From Anaerosporobacter sp031551385 (GTDB taxonomy: Bacteria > Bacillota > Clostridia > Lachnospirales > Lachnospiraceae), in assembly GCF_031551385.1 (NCBI RefSeq), contig NZ_JAVBNS010000090.1, positions 4,407-68,406 on the forward strand: a DNA stretch of 64,000 nt. The letters are read 5' to 3'. The translations under genes and the position numbers were made by a program. Below the pieces are notes generated by a model. The model did not search any database and was not told where the DNA came from. It saw nothing but the letters and a program-made list of their open reading frames with translations. Below are positions 1-8,941 of this stretch, piece after piece (position 1 is the first letter of the stretch; the number at the start of each line of letters is the position of its first letter).

Positions 1-845
1 TTGCATGGAATTTTAGTAGTCGTATTAATACATTTAAAAATCAGATGCATAAAGCTTCAAGGGGGCAGTTTGATATTGCAGAAAAGATAGGTGGAGAAGA
101 TGAAATCAGTTATCTTTATGAAGATTTAGGATTGATGATAGAGAGTATCGAAACATTAATAACCCAAGTATATGAGGAACAAGTGCAAAAGGAAATGCTA
201 TATAGTAGGCAGAAAGAGATGCAGTTTAGTATGCTTGCAAGTCAAATTAATCCACATTTCTAATATAACACATTAGAAACAATTCGTATGAAAGCAAGGT
301 CGAAAGGACAGGAAGAGATTGAAGATATCGTAAAGATGCTTGCTAAGATAATGCGACATAACTTGCAAGTCATGGATAAGCAAGTAACATTGAAAGAAGA
401 GCTTAACATGGTTGAATCGTATCTGCGAATACAGAAGTATCGATTTGAAGATCGAGTTACCTATGCAATTCAAATAAATTGTGATGTGGAGGAAATATAT
501 ATAATACCACTTATTTTGCAGCCAATTGTAGAGAATGCGATGATACATGGTATAGAGATGAAGAAGGGAATTGGACATATAGCAATTCAAGTAGATGAGA
601 TTGACAATACAATCTGCATACAAGTAATTGATAATGGAATTGGAATAAATGAAGAGAAATTAAGCGAGATGAAATCTTGTATCAATTCATCGGCAGAGCT
701 GACAGGAAGTCATATCGGGTTAAGAAATGTAAATCAAAGGATAAAGTTATTGTATGGAGAGGAGTATGGAATTACAATAGAAAGTGAACCGTTAGTGAAA
801 ACAATTGTACAAATTGTGATACCAAGAGGAGAGTATCAGGGGTAA
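1..845 (+). pseudogene. YesM-type sensor histidine kinase, 5' end outside window, in-frame nonsense codon
   Basis: This is the C-terminal part of a membrane two-component sensor kinase of the LytS/YesM (His_kinase plus HATPase_c) family; its start lies left of the window. Reading frame 3 is open from the left edge and shows a HAMP-like segment (RINTFKNQMHKASRGQFDI), a coiled linker, then the H-box QINPHF. A TAA at 261-263 follows immediately, where the family has Leu (PHFLYNTL); the frame then resumes at once with YNTLETIRMKA and continues through an intact ATPase domain (N-box VENAMIHG, G-box DNGIGI) to 845. One T-to-A change in a TTA codon explains it. No frameshift is present, and there is no ribosome binding site before the next ATG at 288. 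The response regulator follows 22 bases later. It is either a recent pseudogene or a sequencing error. Confidence 0.85.
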
Positions 846-867
846 TTGTTATAGAGGAGAGGGAAAA

Positions 868-2403
868 ATGTATAAAGTAGTAATTATTGATGATGAGCAA
901 ACGGTTAGAGAGGGAATTCGCACGTTGCTTTCGTGGGAAGAGATGGGATTTACCATAGTGGAAGAAGCATCTGATGGAGAAGATGGATTGGCTGTAGTGC
1001 TGAAACGGCAACCTGACATGGTACTTGTGGATGTAAGGATGCCTGCTATGACAGGGTTGGAGCTTATAGAAGCGGCAAGGGAAGCGGGATATAAAGGACA
1101 TTTTCTTATTCTAACAGGTTATTCTGACTTTGAATATGCAAAATCAGCGATATCATTAGGAGTTAGAGGGTATCTACTAAAACCAATTGATGAGGATGAA
1201 TTGTATCGATATGTTTGCGATATTAAGAGTGATTTAGATAAAGAAATGGAGAAAAAAGAGAGGGAAGGTTTGGTTCAAGAGGAGAAAGCAAAGAATCGAA
1301 TAAAGGCAAGACAGAATGTCATATATAATCTGTTGATGAAGCAAGAAACAATTGAGATTATTGAGAAGGAAATTAAGAAGTTTGAATTTGATTATAATTA
1401 CAAAAAGTTTCATGTTATCATACTTAGTAACGAAAGATTTTATATGGATGAGGATTACAAGGAAAAGACAAGGCTGATACTAGCAGGACTAAATAGATAT
1501 GAGTATCTTGTGTTAGGTGAGAGAATAGCCCTAATTATAAAGGGAGATACTCTGCAAACGAATGTTGCTAAGCTTGAGGAAAACAATACATATGTAAAAG
1601 AAAGATATGGTGAAGGCTTTCTCATAGTAATTGGACAAGAAGTAACTTGTCTGAGAGATATTTGCTATAGTTTTGAATGTGCACAGTACTTGGCAGGACA
1701 AAGATTTCTGTATGGTACAAAAAATATTATCTCTATGAGGTTGCTTCAACAGGAGATAGAAAACAAACAGGAAGATACGTTAATAAGTTTGAGTGATTGT
1801 ATGGAAATTGGTGATTTGACTGGAATAGAAAAGTGCATACATGGTATGTTGGAAAAATGCAGATACCGATTAATGAAGGAATCGCAAATAAAAATAACGG
1901 TTATTAATAATACAATTTTACTTCTTAATAATTTAAAGTCTAGCTATGAAAGTCAAATTGAGGGAGTAATTGATATTGATAGTTACACAAAAGAAGTAAA
2001 TCAAACAAAGTCAATAGCAGAACTGGAATCATTAATTGTTGAGTACAGTAAGAAAATAAGCGAAAAACTAGGTAATGCGGGAACTGATAGTATTGTTAAG
2101 AAAATGGATATATTTATCCAGAAGAACTATAGTAAGGATTTAAAATTAGAGGCTATTGCTAAGATGTTTGGCTACAATAGTGCGTATCTTGGAAAGACGT
2201 ATAAGAAGGTGACGGGAGAAAGTTTTAATACTGCACTTGATAAAGTACGGATAGAGAATGCAAAGAGGCTGTTGCAAGATACAAATCTGAAAGTATACCA
2301 AGTATCAGAGAAAGTGGGTTATTATAATATTGATTATTTCTATTCAAAATTCAAAAAGTATGTAGGAATGACACCAAAAGAATTTAAGAAAAATGAAATA
2401 TAG
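868..2403 (+). CDS. AraC-type response regulator, YesN family
   Basis: This 511-residue response regulator partners the upstream YesM-like kinase and probably activates the ABC importer genes just downstream. The receiver domain occupies about residues 1-120, with acidic pocket D8/D9, phosphoacceptor D55 in VLVDVRMP, T83 and K105. A long middle region follows, typical of YesN proteins. The C-terminal AraC double helix-turn-helix spans about residues 410-508, ending in the family signature GYYNIDYFYSKFKKYVGMTP. The start has a good GAGGAG site. All key residues are intact, so the regulator could still bind DNA, but with the kinase interrupted its phosphorylation state is doubtful. Confidence 0.93.
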   Translation: MYKVVIIDDEQTVREGIRTLLSWEEMGFTIVEEASDGEDGLAVVLKRQPDMVLVDVRMPAMTGLELIEAAREAGYKGHFLILTGYSDFEYAKSAISLGVRGYLLKPIDEDELYRYVCDIKSDLDKEMEKKEREGLVQEEKAKNRIKARQNVIYNLLMKQETIEIIEKEIKKFEFDYNYKKFHVIILSNERFYMDEDYKEKTRLILAGLNRYEYLVLGERIALIIKGDTLQTNVAKLEENNTYVKERYGEGFLIVIGQEVTCLRDICYSFECAQYLAGQRFLYGTKNIISMRLLQQEIENKQEDTLISLSDCMEIGDLTGIEKCIHGMLEKCRYRLMKESQIKITVINNTILLLNNLKSSYESQIEGVIDIDSYTKEVNQTKSIAELESLIVEYSKKISEKLGNAGTDSIVKKMDIFIQKNYSKDLKLEAIAKMFGYNSAYLGKTYKKVTGESFNTALDKVRIENAKRLLQDTNLKVYQVSEKVGYYNIDYFYSKFKKYVGMTPKEFKKNEI

Positions 2404-2421
2404 ATGAAAATTGATTGATAA

Positions 2422-2464
2422 AAAGAGGGTTTCTGAGATGGTTTCAAAGAAATTCTCTTTTTTC
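2422..2464 (+). terminator. Rho-independent terminator after the response regulator
   Basis: A 13-bp stem (AAAGAGGGTTTCT pairing with AGAAATTCTCTTT, including two G-U pairs) with a 13-base loop runs into a T-tract. It separates the two-component genes from the transporter operon. Confidence 0.75.
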
Positions 2465-2605
2465 TATACAAAAAAACACCTTATAAATCTAACATTGTAA
2501 AAACAGGGGGGTGAAAAAATTACAGTTTTTTATTAAAATATGAGGGGTATTTTATTAATTTAAAGTTAGATATAATAACGATAAGTTAATGAAAGGGGCA
2601 GGGAA

Positions 2606-3556
2606 ATGAGTAAAAACAATAAGAGTTTAGCTATAAAAAAAGAGAAATTTAGCTTCAAATTGATGTATAAGCAAAGATATCTACTATTAATGTCCGTTCC
2701 ATTTGTTATTTGGTTGATTATCTTTAAGTACATACCACTGTGGGGGTGGACAATGGCTTTTCAAGATGTTAAGCCGAAAACATTTGCATTATCGGTATGG
2801 GAGAGAACGTGGGTTGGTTTAGACCATTTTAAAGCATTATTGCATGATGCGAGCTTCTTTAATGCATTGCGGAATACGCTTGGAATCAGTATTATCGGAA
2901 TTGTATTAGGATTTGTAACTTCCGTTGGATTCGCGCTCTTGCTAAACGAGTTACGTATGCAGCGTTTTAAGAAAGTAACACAAACAATATCTTATCTACC
3001 ACACTTTGTTTCTTGGGTTATTATTGCAAGTATAGCAAAAATGGTATTAGGAGATTCTGGTGTGCTTAATGAAGCACTTGGGAAATTAGGCATAGAGCCA
3101 ATTAAGTTTATGACGACAAATGGACCAGCGTTTTGGGTTATCACTTGCGTAATTAATATATGGAAAGAAACTGGCTGGGATGCGATTATCTATCTTTCTG
3201 CGATGACAGGAATTGATCAGGGATTGTATGAAGCAGCGAAGGTAGATGGTGCAGGAAGATTTCGAAGAATGTGGCATATTACACTTCCGGGAATTCGACC
3301 TACAATAATTGTGCTAGTAATTATGAGTATCGGTGGTGTACTTGGCGCTGGTATGGAACGTCAGATGTTACTTGGAAATGGTATTGTTCAGGAATATGCA
3401 GACGTAGTGTCTTGGTATGCATACCGTTTTGGTATTGGAAATAATAACTATGGTTTTGGTACAGCAGTAGGTGTGTTCCAATCAGTAATCAGTTTGGCGT
3501 TATTATTTATCGCAAACAAAGTAGCTAGTAAGTTTAGCGATAGCAAATTAGTGTAG
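2606..3556 (+). CDS. ABC transporter permease, LplB/YtcP class (sugar importer)
   Basis: This 316-residue inner-membrane permease belongs to the CUT1-type binding-protein-dependent sugar importers (LplB/YteP-like). Several hydrophobic spans are visible, the first around residues 26-45 (LLLMSVPFVIWLIIFKYIPL). The EAA loop that contacts the ATPase lies near residues 207-225 (YEAAKVDGAGRFRRMW...LPG). It begins at ATG after an AAGGGG-type site and is 9 bases from the second permease. No ATPase gene is present in the operon; such importers in Firmicutes commonly share a multitask ATPase (MsmX/MsiK) encoded elsewhere. The substrate is probably an oligosaccharide, inferred from family and neighbours only. 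Confidence 0.93.
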   Translation: MSKNNKSLAIKKEKFSFKLMYKQRYLLLMSVPFVIWLIIFKYIPLWGWTMAFQDVKPKTFALSVWERTWVGLDHFKALLHDASFFNALRNTLGISIIGIVLGFVTSVGFALLLNELRMQRFKKVTQTISYLPHFVSWVIIASIAKMVLGDSGVLNEALGKLGIEPIKFMTTNGPAFWVITCVINIWKETGWDAIIYLSAMTGIDQGLYEAAKVDGAGRFRRMWHITLPGIRPTIIVLVIMSIGGVLGAGMERQMLLGNGIVQEYADVVSWYAYRFGIGNNNYGFGTAVGVFQSVISLALLFIANKVASKFSDSKLV

Positions 3557-3565
3557 GAGGAGAGT

Positions 3566-4462
3566 ATGAAGAACAAACGTAAGAGTTCACTAAACAAATA
3601 TACGGGATTTGATATATTTTTGGCTGTTTTCTTTCTAATAATCGTATTCATTACTTTATATCCTTTCCTAAATGTTTTAGCAATTTCATTTAATGATTCA
3701 TTGGATACGATAAAAGGAGTTAACTTTATTATTCCGCGTAAATTTACATTAGATAACTATAAATATGTATTTGAGAAAAAGGATTTATTATCTCCTTTGA
3801 CAATGTCGGTAGCAAGAACGGTAGTTGGTACAGTAATAGGTACAATCTGTACAGCAATGTTAGCATATGTATTAAGCCGAAGAGATTTCTATTTTAATAA
3901 ACTATTTACTATTATGTTTATTATTACAATGTATGTTGGTGGTGGATTGATACCAGACTACTTGTTGATTGGTAGAACATTGAAGATGACAAATAAATTC
4001 TCAGTGTATATTATTCCAGGATTGATTGGAGTATTCTTCTTAATCTTGATGCGTTCCTTTATTGAAGGACTTCCAGAAGCATTGCAAGAATCAGCAAGAA
4101 TCGATGGGGCATCAGATTTTAGAATTTGGTATAAGATTATTCTTCCACTATGTAAACCAGTGTTAGCTACGGTTGCATTATTTATCGCAGTAAGCCAATG
4201 GAATTCATTTATGGATACCTACATTTATGCAAGAAAGATGAAGACATTACAGTATGTATTGTATGAAGTATTGAATGAGTCATCAATTAAAGTTTCCAAT
4301 ATTCATGATACAACAAATCTACAAAATGCGATTGGAAACGTAACACCACAGTCGATTCGTATGGCGATTACAATTATTGCAACAATTCCTATCGTAGTTG
4401 TATATCCATTCTTACAGAAGTACTTTGTAGGTGGAATGACACTTGGTGCAGTAAAAGATTGA
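3566..4462 (+). CDS. ABC transporter permease, YtcP/LplC class (sugar importer)
   Basis: This 298-residue protein is the second permease of the importer. Membrane spans are clear at about residues 14-35 (FLAVFFLIIVFITLYPFL) and near the C-terminus (AITIIATIPIVVVYPFLQKY). The EAA motif sits near residue 175 (ESARIDGASDFRIWYKIILP). The GGAGGAG site directly before the ATG and the 9-base gap show operon coupling with the upstream permease. The C-terminal YFVGGMTLGAVKD ending is typical of the YtcP/LplC branch. Confidence 0.93.
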   Translation: MKNKRKSSLNKYTGFDIFLAVFFLIIVFITLYPFLNVLAISFNDSLDTIKGVNFIIPRKFTLDNYKYVFEKKDLLSPLTMSVARTVVGTVIGTICTAMLAYVLSRRDFYFNKLFTIMFIITMYVGGGLIPDYLLIGRTLKMTNKFSVYIIPGLIGVFFLILMRSFIEGLPEALQESARIDGASDFRIWYKIILPLCKPVLATVALFIAVSQWNSFMDTYIYARKMKTLQYVLYEVLNESSIKVSNIHDTTNLQNAIGNVTPQSIRMAITIIATIPIVVVYPFLQKYFVGGMTLGAVKD

Positions 4463-4575
4463 TGCATATATGAAGTTGATGTATTATGATTGTTTTACAA
4501 TCATTAATATATAAGATGTGTTATGAGAGATGTCAAGCAGCGCAAGAAAATTGGATATAGGGGGAAATTAAGTTT

Positions 4576-6342
4576 ATGAAGGTATTGAAAAAAAGAAGAA
4601 TCGTTTCACTATTAGTAATAATGTGTATGGTAGTATCTATGCTATCAGGGTGTAAGAGTTCAAATTCTAAAAACAAAAATGTAGCAACAGACGCAAACGA
4701 AACAAAACAGGATGCAACAGATACAAAGGATACAACAGCAGATGATAAGACTGCAGACACAGTAGATACTGCTGAAGATTTAGAGCCAATTACATTTACA
4801 TTCTATAATGCAGATGGTTCAAGAGAAGATCCATGGACAGATCCAATAGCACAAGAAATTACAAAACAAACAGGGGTAAAATTAGAAATGGATTATCCAG
4901 TAGATGGAGATGATCAAAGAATTTCTCTTATGATTGCTTCAGAAGAATATCCAGATCTTATCTTTGCAAAGGGAGATGTAGATGCTCTTGTTGCAGCAGG
5001 CGCTATGATTGATATGTCAGATTTGATTGATCAATATGGCCCTAACATCAAAGCGTTATATGGAGAAGAATACAATAAATTACGTTATACAAAAGACGAT
5101 CCAGGTATCTATCAATTATGTAGTGCTGGTGTAGGAAATATTCCTTACAGAACAAGCGGTACTGCACAATTACAATACGCAGTATTAGAAGCAAACAACT
5201 ATGAAATTCCAAAAACATTAGCTCAATATGAGAAGATGATTAAAGATTATAAAGCAGCAAATCCTACTATTGATGGATTAGATACAATTGGTATTACATT
5301 ATCTTGTTCTGATTGGCACTGGTATATTACATTAGCAAATCCATCTGGATTTATTGCAAATGCTTCACCAGATAATGGTCAATGGATTGTAAATGATGCA
5401 AATGGTTACGAAGCTACTTACAAACATGCATCAGAAGGACAAAAAGAATACTATCAATGGTTAAACCGTATGTATCTTGAAGGTATCCTTGATCCGGATT
5501 TTGCAACACAAACACATGATGATTATATTGCAAAACTTTCAACAGGTCGTGTACTTGCTATTATGGATGCAGACTGGGATTACGCAGATGCGGAAACAGT
5601 ATTAAAGTCAGAAGGTAAATCAGAAAGAACATACTGTGGTCTTCCTATCACAATGAATGAAGATCAAAAAGCTCCTTCTCTAATGAACCAAGGTCTTACT
5701 GTTGGTTGGGGTGTTGGTATCACAAAAGCATGTAAAGACCCAGTTAGAGCCGTTAAATATTTAAACTGGTTATGCTCTGATGAAGCACAAGTTCTTGTTG
5801 GTTGGGGTATTAAAGATGTGAACTATTTTCTTGATGAAGAAGGTCATAGATACAGAACAGCAGAAGAAGAAAAACTTTCTCAAGAGGATACAGAATATAG
5901 ATACAACACAGGTATTGGTATCCACAACTACCCATTCCCTACATATGGTGATGGTGTTGTAGATCCTACTGGTTCAACATATACAACAAACTCAAAAGAA
6001 AATGTTATTAAGAACTATACAGATGCTCAAAAGAAGGCAGTTGATGCATGGGGTGTTGAACTTTTAACTGAAATCTTCCCACAAGCAGATGAATTTGATA
6101 TTCCAGACTATGCACCAGTTTACAAACAAAACTTAACAGAAGAGTTTAATGCATATGCAACAAAATTAGACGAAATTGCATGGTCAGGTCTTATCTCTTG
6201 CGTTATGGCAAAAGAGGGCGGATTTGATAAAGCTTGGGATAAGATGCAAGCTGATTTTGAAAAAGCTGGAGTTGTAAAAGCAAGTGAACTTTTAACTGAA
6301 CAAATTCAACAACAAGTTGATTTTTGGTCAACTAGCAACTAA
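4576..6342 (+). CDS. Extracellular solute-binding lipoprotein of the LplA-like importer
   Basis: This 588-residue lipoprotein is the substrate-binding component for the two preceding permeases. The signal peptide ends in lipobox LSGC with the lipidated Cys at residue 26, followed by a Ser/Asn/Lys and Asp/Thr-rich tether to about residue 70. The mature part starts with PITFTFYNADGSREDPW, and its length fits the large family 1 binding proteins (LplA/YtcQ) rather than the shorter maltose type. Substrate is probably a plant-derived oligosaccharide, but nothing in the sequence fixes it. A 113-base gap separates it from the permease, enough for its own promoter, as is common where binding protein is needed in excess. 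Confidence 0.92.
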   Translation: MKVLKKRRIVSLLVIMCMVVSMLSGCKSSNSKNKNVATDANETKQDATDTKDTTADDKTADTVDTAEDLEPITFTFYNADGSREDPWTDPIAQEITKQTGVKLEMDYPVDGDDQRISLMIASEEYPDLIFAKGDVDALVAAGAMIDMSDLIDQYGPNIKALYGEEYNKLRYTKDDPGIYQLCSAGVGNIPYRTSGTAQLQYAVLEANNYEIPKTLAQYEKMIKDYKAANPTIDGLDTIGITLSCSDWHWYITLANPSGFIANASPDNGQWIVNDANGYEATYKHASEGQKEYYQWLNRMYLEGILDPDFATQTHDDYIAKLSTGRVLAIMDADWDYADAETVLKSEGKSERTYCGLPITMNEDQKAPSLMNQGLTVGWGVGITKACKDPVRAVKYLNWLCSDEAQVLVGWGIKDVNYFLDEEGHRYRTAEEEKLSQEDTEYRYNTGIGIHNYPFPTYGDGVVDPTGSTYTTNSKENVIKNYTDAQKKAVDAWGVELLTEIFPQADEFDIPDYAPVYKQNLTEEFNAYATKLDEIAWSGLISCVMAKEGGFDKAWDKMQADFEKAGVVKASELLTEQIQQQVDFWSTSN

Positions 6343-6410
6343 GTTGTATCGTTAAACGTATCGTTATTCATAACACAATCAAATAGGTTTAATTAGTTAA
6401 GAATCCTCCC

Positions 6411-6491
6411 ATACTACCATAATAAGCAAATTTTATTGAAATAGATATTGCGCTGAATTTCAATAAATGGCTTTTATGGTAGTATTTTTTT
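6411..6491 (+). terminator. Terminator of the importer operon
   Basis: A long hairpin lies just after the binding protein gene: ATACTACCATAA at 6411 pairs with TTATGGTAGTAT at the far end, with an inner stem TTTATTGAAAT/ATTTCAATAAA. Seven T residues follow. This is a strong terminator ending transcription of the importer operon. Confidence 0.85.
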
Positions 6492-6513
6492 GGGCTTCTT
6501 GAACGAAATTGGA

Positions 6514-6844
6514 GTACTTGTGTATCGGAGGTTTATGATGCAAAACTTTTTTGTTTTCTCAGGCTTCTTCGTTGCCGTCCTATAATACGAAACACGCTAC
6601 ACAACTAAGTACTTCTAAGTGTGTATGGATATGTTGTTGATATGTTACGGAAACGCCCTCGATTCGGCATCCTGCCTCACCTAGGGCTGGCTCGGCGTCC
6701 ATGCCTCGCCTTCCTAGGTTGTGATTATACACACTAAGAAGTACTATAGTTGTTTCGCTATCGTTTCTTAATTATAGGACGGCAACGAAGAAGCTAGGAG
6801 AGGTAATGAAGTTTTGCATATTTATGTTGTTGATACACAAGTAC
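6514..6844. repeat. Palindromic intergenic element A (family 1, full length)
   Basis: The outer 13-bp arms GTACTTGTGTATC (6514-6526) and GATACACAAGTAC (6832-6844) are perfect inverted repeats. Inside them ATGCAAAACT, then CTTCTTCGTTGCCGTCCTATAAT, then a segment holding AGTACTT and AGTGTGTA each recur inverted on the right side, giving arms of roughly 90 bp. The centre (about 6645-6720) is GC-rich and contains TCGGCATCCTGCC and GGCTCGGCGTCCATGCC. Related elements lie at 10707-10858 and 18613-19073. No coding capacity or transposase is present, so it is a non-autonomous, MITE-like or structured-RNA element. Confidence 0.85.
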
Positions 6845-6854
6845 GGGGAATTTG

Positions 6855-7025
6855 TTGGCGAAAAAATACGACCATAATTCAGAGAAGAATACTATTTCAA
6901 TTGTTAAGACATATGATTCATTTGATGATGTTAAGAAAGCAGGAGAAAAGATATATTATAAAAATAAAGATTTTTCAGGATATTTAGTCTTTCAATCTGC
7001 TTATGTGAATTATGCTCCTAATTAA
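6855..7025 (+). other. Short open frame, possible gene remnant
   Basis: An open frame from a TTG at 6855 to TAA at 7023-7025 encodes about 56 residues, beginning LAKKYDHNSEKN and ending FQSAYVNYAPN. Amino-acid composition looks protein-like, but there is no convincing ribosome binding site and no family is recognised. It abuts the right end of element A, so it could be the C-terminal remnant of a gene disrupted there. It may also be chance. Confidence 0.25.
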
Positions 7026-7158
7026 GAAATAACCTGCCTAAGGCATTTGTAGTTGGACAATTCGGTGGTACATACCATGCGTAAGTAGGAATATTCATAG
7101 ATGCGTGGTATAATTACATCAACAAATTACATTTTTGATTTGGCTTAGGAGGAGAGAA

Positions 7159-7977
7159 GTGATAATTAAAAATGATAACCAATTTAACATGTTTCCTTCA
7201 CGTATGGAAATGAGGAAATATGTTTTATATTACAACATCGTATTTCCTAAGGGTGATACATTCATACCACAATACACGCTCATGCCTAATGCTTGTGGAA
7301 CATTGTCGCTTGCTTTTGACGGAAACTCTATAATTGCTGAACTATGGGGAACATCTCTTACCCCTGTTTTGTTGGGGAGCGAACCTAACAATTATCTTGT
7401 CCTGTTACTTATTCAGCTTTCGCCCTATGGTTTATATCAAATCACACGACAAAGTCAGGCGGAGTTTGCGGATAAACGTCTTTTGCTTGCAGATATTGAC
7501 TATGAACTGTTTCGTTCATTACAACATGCATTTGTAACATCAAAGACGGTAATAGATTTAGTAGATGCTTGTGAGAAAATTTTATATAGACGCATGGAAA
7601 AGCAAGTTGTTTCGGCTGCCTTATTGCAGGCGACAGAAGTGATTTCTAATAGTTATGGTCAAGTACTAGTGAGAGAAGTGGCTCGGCAAACCAGTTATAG
7701 TGAAAGACAACTAAACCGCTTATTTCTTACACAAATCGGGATGAATATTAAAAATTTTGCTCGGTTAACTCGCTTTAACTATGTGTTGAATAACATTCAG
7801 AAATCACCTTGCTTCTTTGCGACGTTGTCACAACAAGCCGGATATTTTGATCAAGCTCATTTTGATAAAGATTTCAAGGCGATTAGTGGTGTTACTCCTC
7901 AAAAATATTTGACTACGATGTCGGATTTTTACTATGACGGAATGGATATATATAATACAATATCCTCGAAGGAGTAA
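7159..7977 (+). CDS. AraC family transcriptional regulator
   Basis: This 272-residue regulator has an N-terminal sensing half and a C-terminal AraC helix-turn-helix region over roughly the last 100 residues (VREVARQTSYSERQLNRLF, then AGYFDQAHFDKDFKAISGVTP). The GTG at 7159 is chosen because AGGAGG at 7147-7152 lies six bases before it; an upstream TTG at 7135 has no such site. It is followed 66 bases later by the DUF5131 gene in the same direction, so the two may form a cassette. The N-terminal half resembles the DUF6597-type domain seen in some AraC proteins, but I am less sure of that. Confidence 0.85.
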   Translation: MIIKNDNQFNMFPSRMEMRKYVLYYNIVFPKGDTFIPQYTLMPNACGTLSLAFDGNSIIAELWGTSLTPVLLGSEPNNYLVLLLIQLSPYGLYQITRQSQAEFADKRLLLADIDYELFRSLQHAFVTSKTVIDLVDACEKILYRRMEKQVVSAALLQATEVISNSYGQVLVREVARQTSYSERQLNRLFLTQIGMNIKNFARLTRFNYVLNNIQKSPCFFATLSQQAGYFDQAHFDKDFKAISGVTPQKYLTTMSDFYYDGMDIYNTISSKE

Positions 7978-8043
7978 TAAAATATATAACGGGTGTTATG
8001 CCTCGTTTGTGCCAATACATTCTAAAGAATAAGGAGATTGCCT

Positions 8044-8766
8044 ATGAATTGGGAACCATGGACTGGTTGTTACAAAATAAGTGAAGGTTGCACGAATTGT
8101 TATTTTTACGGACCACGTGCAAAACGCTATGGTCAAAATGCTATTCAAAAGACAGATAAATTTGACTGGCCAATAAGGACAAATGCAAAAGGCGAATACA
8201 ATATTAAAGGTAATAAGATTCTTGCGACCTGCTTTGCAACGGATTTTTTTCTTCCCGAAGCGGATGAATGGCGTAAAGAGGTTTGGCTTATGATAAAAGA
8301 AAGAACAGATATAGATTTTTTGATTTTAACTAAAAGAATTGACCGTTTTCTTGTATCACTCCCATCAGATTGGGGGGAAGGCTATAACAATGTGAATATC
8401 GGTTGTACTGTCGAAAATCAAAAAGAAGCCGATTATAGACTTCCACTTTTTTTATCCTATCCGATAAAGCGTCGTTTCATTGCCTGCGCACCACTTTTAG
8501 AACCAATAGATATATCACCGTATCTTCATGGTGTTGACCACGTTACCGTTGGTGGTGAAACGGGACGAGATGCCCGTGAATGTGAATATGATTGGGTGCT
8601 TAATATTCGTGAACAATGCATAAAGGCAAATATAACATTTTGGTTCAAAAATACAGGGTCATATTTTAGGCGAGATGGTGTAGTGGAAAAGATAAATCCA
8701 TTTAAACAAACTGGTGCGGCGAAGGCACTTGGTATAGATATATTAGATGGGAAAAAATTATTTTGA
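8044..8766 (+). CDS. DUF5131 (phage Gp37/Gp68-like) family protein
   Basis: This 240-residue protein belongs to the DUF5131 family, often annotated as phage Gp37/Gp68. The hallmark N-terminal cysteine cluster is visible: WEPWTGC, GCTNCY (C9, C16, C19), followed by YGPRAKRYGQN. Further family segments are FATDFFLPEADEWR, DFLILTKR and VGGETGRDARECEYDW. The three cysteines suggest metal or iron-sulfur binding, possibly a radical-SAM-like fold; the reaction is unknown. ATG 8044 is preferred over TTG 8038, because AAGGAG at 8031-8036 sits seven bases before it. No phage genes surround it. Confidence 0.85.
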   Translation: MNWEPWTGCYKISEGCTNCYFYGPRAKRYGQNAIQKTDKFDWPIRTNAKGEYNIKGNKILATCFATDFFLPEADEWRKEVWLMIKERTDIDFLILTKRIDRFLVSLPSDWGEGYNNVNIGCTVENQKEADYRLPLFLSYPIKRRFIACAPLLEPIDISPYLHGVDHVTVGGETGRDARECEYDWVLNIREQCIKANITFWFKNTGSYFRRDGVVEKINPFKQTGAAKALGIDILDGKKLF

Positions 8767-8845
8767 TAAAAATGAGGAAGCAGGAAGGTAAAGCGTCATA
8801 GTCATGAAGGAGTATACCATTTTGAAGAAAGGTATTTACTATGGC

Positions 8846-8914
8846 GTGTCTGAAAATTGAGCTTTCAGACCGCTGAGTGGAGAGTGCAGAACATGGCAAT
8901 GAATTTTCAGACAC
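8846..8914. repeat. Palindromic element D (family 2, solo short copy)
   Basis: Perfect 13-bp terminal inverted repeats, GTGTCTGAAAATT (8846-8858) and AATTTTCAGACAC (8902-8914), bound a 69-bp element. Its interior reads TTTCAGACCGCTGAGTGGAG on this strand. The minus-strand reading matches the left half of the nested element at 18768-18917, sharing TCCACTCAGCGGTCTGAAAG. It may interrupt a short frame (MKEYTILKKGIYYGV) beginning at 8803. Confidence 0.8.
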
Positions 8915-8941
8915 AACATAGAAAGGGTGATAGAGCTAAAT

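Noticed and set aside
8044..8766. Prophage remnant based on the phage-like DUF5131 name
   Set aside because: No structural, lysis, integrase or replication genes surround it.
8702..8914. Minus-strand open frame of 70 codons across the DUF5131 3' end and element D
   Set aside because: It overlaps a well-supported gene and a repeat element, with no ribosome binding site.
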